Below are positions 50,278 through 58,465 of a stretch of 64,000 nucleotides of DNA, one piece after another. Source of the stretch: Polyangium sp. y55x31 (GTDB taxonomy: Bacteria > Myxococcota_A > Polyangia > Polyangiales > Polyangiaceae); assembly GCF_029946505.1 (NCBI RefSeq), contig NZ_JARZHG010000027.1, forward strand, positions 91,908 through 155,907. The letters run 5' to 3'. Numbering within the stretch: position 1 is the first letter of the stretch; every line of letters begins with the position of its first letter. The translations under genes and the position numbers were made by a program. Under the pieces are notes generated by a model. The model had not been told where the DNA came from. It was given only the letters and a program-made list of their open reading frames with translations, and ran no database searches.

Positions 50278-51378
50278 CTAGCGGCCGAACAGGAAAAACG
50301 CCGCGATCGCGAGGACCAGGAGCGCAATCACGGCCGCGGCCCACGCGCGCCCCGCCGCGCCTCGTCGCGTGGTCTTCACGGTCTGCGCCGAACGCTCCGT
50401 CTTCGCCGGCGGAGCATCGGCCGGGTACGTCGCGACAACCTTGCGCTCGTCCTCGGTCACGCCGACGAGCGCCTCCTGTCGCAAGGAAAAACCCTCGGGC
50501 AGGAACGAGCGGAGCCCCTCGCGCATCGCCTCCACGCTCGGAAAACGGTCCTCGCGGGCGAGCGCCGTCGCTTTCTCCACGAAACGAGCGATCTCGGCCG
50601 GCACCCAGGGCGCGGCCTCCGCGAGCGGCGGCGGCGGCTGCGTCGTGATCGCATACAGTAGCTCCACGAGCGACTTCACGTGCGCGTGCGGCGGCGCGCC
50701 CGCGAGCATCGCGTACAGCGTCACGCCCATCGAATACACGTCGCAGCGGGCGTCGACCTTCTTCGGATTCTCGATCTGCTCGGGCGCCATGTAGAGCGGC
50801 GTGCCGATGACCTGCCCGCTCTGCGTCATCGATACCGCGGGCGCCGTGAGCGCGCCGCCCTCGGCCACGGCTTCGGGCGTGCGCCGGATCTTGGCGACCC
50901 CGAAATCGAGGACCTTCACAGTGACCTCGCCGCCCTCGCCCCGCGCGAGGAAGAGGTTATCGGGCTTGATGTCGCGATGGACGACGTTCACCGCGTGCGC
51001 CGCCGCGAGCCCCTCGCACGCCTGCGCGAGGATTCGCAGCGCGACCTCGGGCCGGAGCGGGCCGACACGACCGAGGAGCGCGCGCACGTCTTCGCCGTCG
51101 AGCAGCTCCATCACCTGAAACGGCACACCGGTCTCGGGATCGTGATCCACCGCGATGGCCGCGACGACGTGCGGCGAGGCGAGCGAGCCTGCGATACGCG
51201 CCTCCTGCTCGAAGCGGAGCAGGTCCGGATCGTCGGGGGCGAACGGGCGCACGTGCAGCCACTTGATCGCCACGGGACGGCCGGTTTTCGTGCTCCTCGC
51301 CTCGTAGACGGTCCCCATGCCGCCTTGACCCAGCACGCGGACGATCTCGTAGTCGGTGAGGAGCTGCCGACCAATCAT
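50278..51378 (-). CDS. Ser/Thr protein kinase with C-terminal membrane anchor
   Basis: The protein has 366 residues from ATG 51378. The kinase domain (about 9-290) shows LGQGGMGTVYEA, Lys39 in VAIKWLH, HRDIKPDN, DFGVAKI and GTPLYMAPEQ. A linker with DAPPAKTERSAQTVKTTRRG leads to a membrane helix occupying the last 22 residues (ALLVLAIAAFFLFGR). There is no extracytoplasmic domain. The gene is divergent from the FHA-sigma-54 activator, 84 bases apart, which makes it the prime candidate to phosphorylate that activator or a protein the FHA domain binds. TACCAT lies eight bases before the ATG; there is no Shine-Dalgarno. Confidence 0.92.
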   Translation of the reverse strand: MIGRQLLTDYEIVRVLGQGGMGTVYEARSTKTGRPVAIKWLHVRPFAPDDPDLLRFEQEARIAGSLASPHVVAAIAVDHDPETGVPFQVMELLDGEDVRALLGRVGPLRPEVALRILAQACEGLAAAHAVNVVHRDIKPDNLFLARGEGGEVTVKVLDFGVAKIRRTPEAVAEGGALTAPAVSMTQSGQVIGTPLYMAPEQIENPKKVDARCDVYSMGVTLYAMLAGAPPHAHVKSLVELLYAITTQPPPPLAEAAPWVPAEIARFVEKATALAREDRFPSVEAMREGLRSFLPEGFSLRQEALVGVTEDERKVVATYPADAPPAKTERSAQTVKTTRRGAAGRAWAAAVIALLVLAIAAFFLFGR

Positions 51379-51462
51379 CCGGGGGCATGGTACCGAGCGC
51401 CCGACGAAGAGCAACTGCTTCGGGCGAGCAAGCATGGGAGTTCGTGATACCGTGCCGCCATC

Positions 51463-52830
51463 ATGAGCAAGGAACCGCACGCGAAGGAGACGGTGGCCCT
51501 CGTCGTTCGCCCGCGCGAGTGCGCCATCGGCCGCTTTCGCCTCCAGGTGACGGCGGGGCCCAATCGCGGCGTCGAGCGCGTCTCGGACGGCGCCGAGCTT
51601 TCGGTGGGCACGGCCGCCGGCAACGACCTCGTCCTGACCGACGGCGCCGTATCACGCCACCATTGCGTCATCACCGTCACGGACCGCGGGTTTCTCGTGC
51701 GCGACCTCGGCAGCCGCAACGGTACGCGGGTCGCCGGCTTCCGCGTGGAAGGCGCCTACCTCGGCCCCGGCGCGGTGCTCGGCGTGGGCAAATCGACGCT
51801 GCATTTCGATCCGCTCGCGGACGAGATCGTCGAGCCGCTCGCCGACGAGGAGCGTTATGGCCGCATCCTCGGCCACAGCCTGGCGATGCGGAGGCTCTTC
51901 GCGGCCATGCCACGGATCGCCGCCTCGGACTCGACGGTGCTCATCGAGGGCGAGACCGGCACGGGCAAGGGGCTGCTCGCCGAGGTGATTCACCAGAGGA
52001 GCGCGCGCGCGCAGGGGCCGTTCGTGGTGATCGATTGCAGCGCGATCCCGCCGACGTTGATCGAGGCGGAGCTCTTCGGCTACATGCGCGGCGCGTTCAC
52101 GACGGCGCTGCAGGCACGGGCGGGCGCGTTCGAATCGGCGGCGGGCGGGACGGTTTTTCTGGACGAACTCGGCGAGCTGCCGATCGACATGCAGCCGAAG
52201 CTGCTGCGGGCCCTGGAAGAGCGCGTGGTGCGGCGGATCGGGAGCCTCGATCCGATCAAGCTCGACGTGCGGGTGATCGCCGCGACGAACCGCGACCTCC
52301 GGCAGGAGGTGAACCGCGGGACGTTCCGTTCGGATCTTTATTATCGGCTGAACATCGTGCGGATTCGATTGCCGCCGCTGCGGGAGCGGCGCGAGGACAT
52401 CCCGCCGCTCGTCGCGCATTTTTACGAGCAATTCGCGCGGTCGGGGGATCCGCTGCCGCCTGCGGAGCTCGTCGCGGCGTTCACGAAGCAGGATTGGCCG
52501 GGGAACGTGCGAGAATTGCGGGCGGCGGTGGAGCGGGCGATCCTGATGGAGGACCAGGAGCTCTGGTTCGAGGCGACGCTCGGGTCGCCGCCCGGCTCGG
52601 AGCCAAAGGCGGAGGCGGCGGCGCCGGGCGGTTACGAGGGTGATCTCGCGCTCGGCTCGTTCCGCGCGGCGAAGGAGCGCGCCGTGGCGCGGTGGGAGCG
52701 CGGGTACATCGAGGCGCTCGTGCGGCAGAGCGGAGGGAATCTGTCCCGCGCGGCACGCTCGGCGCACATGGATCGGAATCACCTGCGGGAGCTCGTGCGG
52801 CGGCACGGGATCTCGGCCACGGAAGAGTGA
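51463..52830 (+). CDS. FHA-domain sigma-54-dependent transcriptional activator
   Basis: The protein has 455 residues. The FHA domain (about 25-120) has SVGTAAGNDLVL, VSRHHC and RDLGSRNGT, so phosphothreonine binding should be intact. The AAA+ domain (about 138-365) has Walker A GETGTGKG, Walker B GTVFLDELGELP, and the sensor/arginine-finger stretch FRSDLYYRLNIVRIRLPPLR. The sigma-54-contacting loop reads GAFTTA where GAFTGA is usual. A Fis-type helix-turn-helix ends the protein (GGNLSRAARSAHMDRNHLRE). It is flanked by two kinases and lies 1.3 kb from two sigma-54-type promoters. It should couple Thr phosphorylation to sigma-54 transcription. Confidence 0.92.
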   Translation: MSKEPHAKETVALVVRPRECAIGRFRLQVTAGPNRGVERVSDGAELSVGTAAGNDLVLTDGAVSRHHCVITVTDRGFLVRDLGSRNGTRVAGFRVEGAYLGPGAVLGVGKSTLHFDPLADEIVEPLADEERYGRILGHSLAMRRLFAAMPRIAASDSTVLIEGETGTGKGLLAEVIHQRSARAQGPFVVIDCSAIPPTLIEAELFGYMRGAFTTALQARAGAFESAAGGTVFLDELGELPIDMQPKLLRALEERVVRRIGSLDPIKLDVRVIAATNRDLRQEVNRGTFRSDLYYRLNIVRIRLPPLRERREDIPPLVAHFYEQFARSGDPLPPAELVAAFTKQDWPGNVRELRAAVERAILMEDQELWFEATLGSPPGSEPKAEAAAPGGYEGDLALGSFRAAKERAVARWERGYIEALVRQSGGNLSRAARSAHMDRNHLRELVRRHGISATEE

Positions 52831-52839
52831 CCGCGCTCG

Positions 52840-54213
52840 TCAGCGTTCGAGAAAGAAAAACCGTGGGTCGTTCGGGAATGGCGAACGCGGGAGATCTTGG
52901 TTTTCGAGTGCTCGTTTCGTGGCCACGACGCCCCGCACCGGTCCCGGCGACCACGAGCTGACGTCGAGCAGGCCGCCGGGGAGGATCGTGCCGGCTTCGC
53001 TCGTGTGGAGCGCGCCGACGTGCGCGACGATGCCGAGGTCGGCGGGTTGTCCTGACAAGGGGCCCGCGAGGACACGGCGATACGCCCGGACGCACGCTTC
53101 GAGCACGCGCCGGGTGAAGGTCGGGTCGGGCGGCGTGGGCAAGACGGCGAGCAGGTTTGTCGCGGTCTCCTTGGAGAGCACGAGCCCGGCCGCGGTCAGC
53201 TCGGCGGAGACGAGGGGCAAGCTCGTTTCGAGGGCCGTGAGGAGCGCCTCGTCGCCGTCCGCGAGAGCCGCCGGATCGGCGCGGAGCGCGACGGAGACGG
53301 CCATCGAGGGGCGGATCGAGGCGGCATCGGGCTTCGGGTTTTGCGCGCTCGTCGGGGCGCCGCTCGCGGCGCAGAGGGCCCGGACGAACTCCGGCGCGGA
53401 AGGATATCGGCCCGCGGGATCACGGCAAAGCGCGCGGAGAATGGGCTCGTCGAGCGCGGGATCGATGGGCGCGCGCTCGCTCGGCTTGGGCGGGCGGGCA
53501 TGGAGGTGAATCTGGCGGACGACGGCGGTGGCCTGATCCCCGAATGGCGGTTTTCCCGTGAGCATGGCGAATGCGAGCGCGCCGAGCGCATAAACGTCCG
53601 CCCGCGTATCGAGGGGTTGTCCGAGTACCTGCTCCGGCGCCATGAAGGGGAGCGTGCCGAGCGTCGCGCGGGAAGCGGTGAGCGAGGGTCCGGCGCTGTC
53701 GAGGAGCTTGGCGACGCCGAAATCGAGGAGGACGACGCGGCCCTCGGCGCGGCCCTCGGCGAGAAAGACGTTGGAAGGCTTGATGTCGCGGTGGACGATT
53801 CCGCGCGCGTGGGCGGCGGCGAGCGCGTCCGAGAGGGGCTCGAGGATGCCGAGGACCTCGTCGATCGGGAGCCTGCCGGCCGCGGCGAGGCGCGCGTCGA
53901 GGCTCTGGCCGGTGAGCAGCTCCATGGCGAAATAGGGGCGCCCGTCGGCGAGGCGGCCGACTTCGTGCACGCGGACGACGTTCGGGTGGGGGAGCTCGAA
54001 GATGATCGCCGCCTCGCGCTCGAAGCGCGGAATCGCCGTGGGATCGGCGAAGAGCTCGGCGTGCATGACCTTCACCGCGGCGGCGCGGCCCGTGGGCGCG
54101 TGCGTCGCGTGGGCGACGAACCCGAAGCCGCCGCGGGCAATGACCGAGTCGAGCCGATACGGGCCGGCCCAGAGCTCGCCGCCAAGATCCGCCGAATCGA
54201 GTTTACTTCGCAC
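52840..54213 (-). CDS. Ser/Thr protein kinase fused to a degenerate nucleotide-cyclase-like domain
   Basis: The protein has 457 residues from GTG 54213. The kinase domain (about 18-285) has IARGGFGFVAHA, Lys48 in AAVKVMHAE, HRDIKPSN, DFGVAKLL and GTLPFMAPEQ. The C-terminal 160 residues follow the order of a class III cyclase: MAVSVALRADP, LVLSKETATNLLAVLPTPP, an Ala/Arg-rich helix, then LGIVAHVGALHTSEAG and GGLLDVSSW. The second metal Asp and the substrate-specifying residues of true cyclases are not apparent, so it is probably a binding or regulatory domain. It lies eight bases after the radical SAM gene and converges with the FHA activator gene, nine bases apart. Confidence 0.85.
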   Translation of the reverse strand: MRSKLDSADLGGELWAGPYRLDSVIARGGFGFVAHATHAPTGRAAAVKVMHAELFADPTAIPRFEREAAIIFELPHPNVVRVHEVGRLADGRPYFAMELLTGQSLDARLAAAGRLPIDEVLGILEPLSDALAAAHARGIVHRDIKPSNVFLAEGRAEGRVVLLDFGVAKLLDSAGPSLTASRATLGTLPFMAPEQVLGQPLDTRADVYALGALAFAMLTGKPPFGDQATAVVRQIHLHARPPKPSERAPIDPALDEPILRALCRDPAGRYPSAPEFVRALCAASGAPTSAQNPKPDAASIRPSMAVSVALRADPAALADGDEALLTALETSLPLVSAELTAAGLVLSKETATNLLAVLPTPPDPTFTRRVLEACVRAYRRVLAGPLSGQPADLGIVAHVGALHTSEAGTILPGGLLDVSSWSPGPVRGVVATKRALENQDLPRSPFPNDPRFFFLER

Positions 54214-54221
54214 GGTACATC

Positions 54222-55427
54222 CTAGCGCCCGCTCGGGCCGTCGTCGGGCAGGGCGACATCGACGTGCTCCATCGAGACGCCGAGCGATTCGGCCTTTTTC
54301 GCCTCGCTCTTGCGCTTCGCCTCGAAGAGCCGGAGGCCCTTCTCCGTCACCATGCCGACGGACGGCGCATCCGGCGGGTGCATCTCTTCGGCGGACGCGC
54401 GTGGTTTGTCCTCACCCGAGCGCGCGGCGGCGAGGCGCTTTTCGAAATCCTTTTTCCACGCGGGCAAGGTGCGCAGCGGATAACTCGGGTCGCTCGGGTC
54501 CGTGATGATCGTCTCGACGACCGCGTCCATGGAGACGAAGACCGGATAAAGCTCTTCGGGGTCGTACGCGGCGCCGCGGTCGAAGAGTCCGCCGCAGATC
54601 GGGCGGAGCGTGCAATGGTTGCAGGCAGGCGCGTAGATGTGCTCCCAGTCTGTCTGGCGGACCGTTTGCTTGTTGTCGAGGAAATGCACGATGCGCTCCT
54701 CGCCCTTCACGATTTTGCGGGTCTCGGTGCTCGCCCAGGCGAACTCGGTCATGTAGCAGAGCGGGACCTTTTCCACGCGGAACGTGCGGCCCGAGGCGTG
54801 GAGCTTGCGCATCGCGCGCTGGAGCGAGACCTCGAAATCGGAGAGGCGCGGCGTGAACTGCGCCTGGTTCACCTCGGCACGGCCCATCGAGGGGTCGAGG
54901 TTGTTCCACACGAAATGGCGCACGTACGGGTGCTGCGTGATCCAATGATCGATGTTTTCGTCGAGGTGATCGGCGTTCAGCTTGTTGATCACGCAGTTGA
55001 TGTTGACCTCGATCCCATTTTCATGCGCATTGCGCACGGCGGCGAACGCCTTCTCCAGCGTACCCTCCGTGCCGCGGAGGATCGCCTCCACGTCGGGGCG
55101 CACCGAATACACCGACACGTGCACGAGCCGCACGCCCGCCTCGGCCAGGCTGCGCGCGAATTCAGGGTCCGCGAGGCGCGAGCCGTTCGTGATCATGCGC
55201 ACGTGGAGGCCTTGCGCGGAGGCATACGCCGCGATGCGCGGGAGCTCCGGGTGCAGCGTGGGCTCGCCGCCCGTGAGGATGACCCCGAAATACCCGCGCT
55301 TCACCAGATCGTCGACGAGCACCTTCATCGTGTCGAAGGTGTGCACGTAGGGCGTCGTGGGGTTCGAGCAGAACCCGCAAAAATGGTTGCAATGCCGGAC
55401 GACCTGGATGTAGCCGATGTTCGCCAA
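54222..55427 (-). CDS. Radical SAM enzyme with SPASM-like C-terminal cysteines
   Basis: The protein has 401 residues and starts at TTG, with GGGAGA seven bases upstream; no ATG or GTG fits. The iron-sulphur motif is CNHFCGFC (C-x3-C-x2-C, residues 13-20), followed by ILTGGEPTLHPEL and VSVYSVRPD, the typical SAM-binding order. A second Cys cluster, CNHCTLRPICGG, at about 285-296 resembles a SPASM/twitch auxiliary cluster site. The last 70 residues are Lys/Ala-rich. Such enzymes often modify peptides or act as sactisynthase-like maturases, but no precursor peptide is recognised. It is eight bases upstream of a kinase gene, so the two are one operon. Confidence 0.88.
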   Translation of the reverse strand: MANIGYIQVVRHCNHFCGFCSNPTTPYVHTFDTMKVLVDDLVKRGYFGVILTGGEPTLHPELPRIAAYASAQGLHVRMITNGSRLADPEFARSLAEAGVRLVHVSVYSVRPDVEAILRGTEGTLEKAFAAVRNAHENGIEVNINCVINKLNADHLDENIDHWITQHPYVRHFVWNNLDPSMGRAEVNQAQFTPRLSDFEVSLQRAMRKLHASGRTFRVEKVPLCYMTEFAWASTETRKIVKGEERIVHFLDNKQTVRQTDWEHIYAPACNHCTLRPICGGLFDRGAAYDPEELYPVFVSMDAVVETIITDPSDPSYPLRTLPAWKKDFEKRLAAARSGEDKPRASAEEMHPPDAPSVGMVTEKGLRLFEAKRKSEAKKAESLGVSMEHVDVALPDDGPSGR

Positions 55428-55576
55428 GCGAGATCTCCCGGATGTCGGGATGCGTGAGCAAGCTGAGGTGCCCGGGCGCCGCGAGGACGAGGGCCGCTCC
55501 GCATCGTACGGGAGGCGCCCGAGGGCGGCAACGGAGGGGAGAAGCGACGAGCCTCCGGTCTGCTACGTTCTCCGCC

Positions 55577-58465
55577 GTGGAGCACGACGTCCCGGTTGCC
55601 TTGCTCGCCCAGCTCCGTTCCACCTGGGAAGCCGAGATCCGTCCCTCCGCGCGCCGCGCGCTCGTCGCGCTCGCCGCCGCCCTGGTGATCGGTCTCGCCC
55701 ACCTCGCCCGCCGCGGGACCCCAGCCGTGCGAGCGACCGTGGCCGCGCTGCTCGCCGCGTTTTGCGTGTTCCTCGTGGTCCGCGCGACCGTGCTGCATCG
55801 GCGCCGGCAAGATCCGCGGCGCACGATCATGGAGACGATCGGCCCGACGGACCCGGAGCTCGCCGCCGCGACGGTGCGAGGTCTCGGGCTCGTCGAGCAG
55901 ACGACGAAGGACGCGACGCGTGGATCACCGTCGCTCGCGCGTCTGCACCTCGCGCGGTTGCTGAGCCGCGCGTCGATCGAGCGCATCGCGGAGCGCGCTT
56001 CGGTGGCGGCCCGAAGGTGGTCCGTGGCGGGCCTCGTGTTCGCGCTCGCTTCCGTGTTCGGCGCGGCGATCGAGCAACGCGTGATCGAGGGGCTCGACGT
56101 GCTCGTGGCGCGAAACGGCGAGGCGCCGCTGCCGCTCGCGTACCTCGAAGACGTGAACATCGTCGCGAAGCCGCCCGAGTATCTGCATCAGCACGGGCGC
56201 GTGATCGACACGTTCGAGGCGACGTCGCTGCCGCGCGGGACGACGATCACGGTGCACGGGCGTCCGACGTACCCGAGCCGCACGCTCGTGCTGACGGACG
56301 GCAAGGTGGAGGTGCCGTTCGCGTTCGACGGCGTGGGCGGCGTGGTGGCGCGGTGGGAGCTCGGCGAGACGGCGACGCTGCGGATCGCGGCGCGCTTCGG
56401 CGACGTGCGGATCCCGCAGGCGGACGAGCAGCAGGTGACGTCGATCCCGGACCTCGCGCCGAAGGTGCTCGTCGAGGACGCGCCGCGCACGGTGCGGATG
56501 CTCGACGAGCCGGAGATCGTCGTGTCGTACGAGGCGACCGACGATCACGGGCTGCGCGAGGTGGACCTCGTGTACCGCTCGGGCGGGCGCGAGGCGCGGC
56601 GCGTGCTGTCGCGGCCGCAGGGAGATCCCACGTCGGATCGAGGATCGCACCGGATCGTCTTCGGCGGCGACGCGTTCTTCAAGCGCAACTTCCTGCCCGT
56701 GGAGATCACGGTCGAGGCGCGCGACAACGATCCGATCGTCGGGCCGAAGTGGGGCAAGAGCGCGGCGATCGTGGTGATTCCGCCGCAGGTCGGCGAGCCG
56801 GAGGCGCTCCGGTACGAGGCGCTCGTGCGAGCGCGTGATGCGCTGACGGACCTCGTCGCGATGCGGCTCGTGGAGGAAGCGCCGAAGGGCAAGAGCGCCG
56901 ATCACGTGAAGAAGGAGCGCGAAGAACAGGAGAAGGCGCTCAAGGTGGTCGAGGAGGCGCTCGCCGGGACGTACGGCGGTTTGCGGTTTCCGCGTCGCGC
57001 GCTCGCGCTCGCGCGCGGGCAGCTACGCAGGCTCGAGGTCGCGCTCGCGGAGGAGCAGAAGCAGCCGTCGGCCACGACGCACCAGAAGCTCGTCGAGGAG
57101 AGCGAGGAGGTGCTGCTCGCGATCGACGCGGCCGCGCGCTCGCTCGGGACGTCGGACACGCGCCGCGTGGCGAAGCGGCTCGCGGCGGTCGCGGACGAGG
57201 CCGCCGAGGCGACGGCCGTCGCGGCAGGGCAACGCGGGAGCGATACGGCGAACGGCGTGGCGCGGCTCGACGCGGCGGTGAGCGTGCTCGACGGGGGCGG
57301 CAAGCAGCTTCTACGGCTCGGTCAGCTCGGGCTGGATCTCGGAGAGATCGTGGCGAACGGGCTGCGGCGGATCGATCGGGCGCGCAAGGCGAACGATCTG
57401 TTCCATGCGGAGCTCGCGGCGCGGGACCTCGCGGCGCGCCTGCGAAATCCCGATCCGTCGTTCGCGGGCGGCGGCGGGAGCGGGAGCGGGACGGAGTCGG
57501 CCGCGGGCGGGAGCGGGACGGGCGAGGGCGATCCTTCGAGCGCGGACGATGCGGCGGAGGCGGGCGAGCAGGAGCTCGAAGATCTGATCCGCGAGCACGC
57601 GAGCGAGCTCGAAGACGTGGAGCAGGCGCTCGAACGAGCGTTCTCGCAGGACGAGCTCGACGAGCTGAAGGACGAAGCGAAGAAGCACGCCGAGGCGATC
57701 CGCGAGGCGATCAAGGGCCTTCCGAGGCGCGCGGGCGAGCCGGGTTCGGCGACGGCCGCGGGCAAACAGGCGCGTGACCTCGCCGAGTCGATGGCCGACG
57801 CGCTGGAGCAAGGCCGTCCGCGCGACGCGGTGCAGAGCGGCAAAGAGGCGATGCGCGCGCTCGAAGACGCGAAGAAGCGCGGGCAGTCGGCCGAGGAGTG
57901 GAACCTCGGCGAGCAGAGCGCAGGTCGCGAGGCGGAGCGCGCGCGGCCCGGCCTCGGCGAGGAGCTCGCGTGGGCGGAGCAAGCGCTCGAGAAGCTGCGG
58001 AAATCGGCCGCGGAGCGCGCGAAGGGGGACCTCGAGAAGAGCGGCAAACGCGAGGCGCAGATGGCCGAGCGCGCGCGCAAGCTCGGGGAGAAGGGCGCCG
58101 CGGGTGATGGCAGCCTGCCTGAGGAGACGCTCGATCTGCTCGACCGCGCGGAGAAGAGCATGCGCGACGCGGAGCGCGCACTCGCCGAGGGCGACGGCGA
58201 GGCGGGGCTCGAACATCAGCAGAACGCGCAGCGGCTGCTCGAGATGGCGCGCGGCGAGCGGAACAACGAGGAGAACGAGAGCAGCCAGGAGCGGCCCGAG
58301 TCGAGCGACGGGCGCTCGATGGCGAAGAAGGCGGACATCCCCGGCAAAGACGGACACAAGGGGCCCGACGCGTTCCGCAAGCGCGTGCTCGAAGGGCTCG
58401 GCGGCTCGTCGGATCCGCTGCTGAAGGAAGCCGTGAAGCGTTACGCGGAGGGGCTCCTGCGATGA
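55577..58465 (+). CDS. DUF4175-family membrane protein with long coiled-coil region
   Basis: The protein has 962 residues from GTG 55577. Membrane helices lie at about 28-50, 55-75 and 150-175. A periplasmic-looking beta region (about 190-420) contains PPEYLHQHGRVID, GTTITVHGRPTYPS and DDHGLREVDLVYRS. From about 440 the chain is helical, acidic and Glu/Ala/Lys-rich with strong coiled-coil character, interrupted by a Gly/Ser-rich segment near 635-655. This is the DUF4175 plan, usually encoded with MoxR ATPase and VWA/DUF58 genes, which are not next to it here. It probably acts in envelope maintenance. Its stop overlaps the next ATG (ATGA). TACGTT lies seven bases before the GTG. Confidence 0.83.
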   Translation: MEHDVPVALLAQLRSTWEAEIRPSARRALVALAAALVIGLAHLARRGTPAVRATVAALLAAFCVFLVVRATVLHRRRQDPRRTIMETIGPTDPELAAATVRGLGLVEQTTKDATRGSPSLARLHLARLLSRASIERIAERASVAARRWSVAGLVFALASVFGAAIEQRVIEGLDVLVARNGEAPLPLAYLEDVNIVAKPPEYLHQHGRVIDTFEATSLPRGTTITVHGRPTYPSRTLVLTDGKVEVPFAFDGVGGVVARWELGETATLRIAARFGDVRIPQADEQQVTSIPDLAPKVLVEDAPRTVRMLDEPEIVVSYEATDDHGLREVDLVYRSGGREARRVLSRPQGDPTSDRGSHRIVFGGDAFFKRNFLPVEITVEARDNDPIVGPKWGKSAAIVVIPPQVGEPEALRYEALVRARDALTDLVAMRLVEEAPKGKSADHVKKEREEQEKALKVVEEALAGTYGGLRFPRRALALARGQLRRLEVALAEEQKQPSATTHQKLVEESEEVLLAIDAAARSLGTSDTRRVAKRLAAVADEAAEATAVAAGQRGSDTANGVARLDAAVSVLDGGGKQLLRLGQLGLDLGEIVANGLRRIDRARKANDLFHAELAARDLAARLRNPDPSFAGGGGSGSGTESAAGGSGTGEGDPSSADDAAEAGEQELEDLIREHASELEDVEQALERAFSQDELDELKDEAKKHAEAIREAIKGLPRRAGEPGSATAAGKQARDLAESMADALEQGRPRDAVQSGKEAMRALEDAKKRGQSAEEWNLGEQSAGREAERARPGLGEELAWAEQALEKLRKSAAERAKGDLEKSGKREAQMAERARKLGEKGAAGDGSLPEETLDLLDRAEKSMRDAERALAEGDGEAGLEHQQNAQRLLEMARGERNNEENESSQERPESSDGRSMAKKADIPGKDGHKGPDAFRKRVLEGLGGSSDPLLKEAVKRYAEGLLR

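Noticed and set aside
54219..54224. TAGGAT five bases before the GTG of the 54213 kinase as a leaderless -10 box
   Set aside because: Its TAG is the stop codon of the radical SAM gene, and the two genes are eight bases apart in one operon, so the match is better explained by coding constraint.
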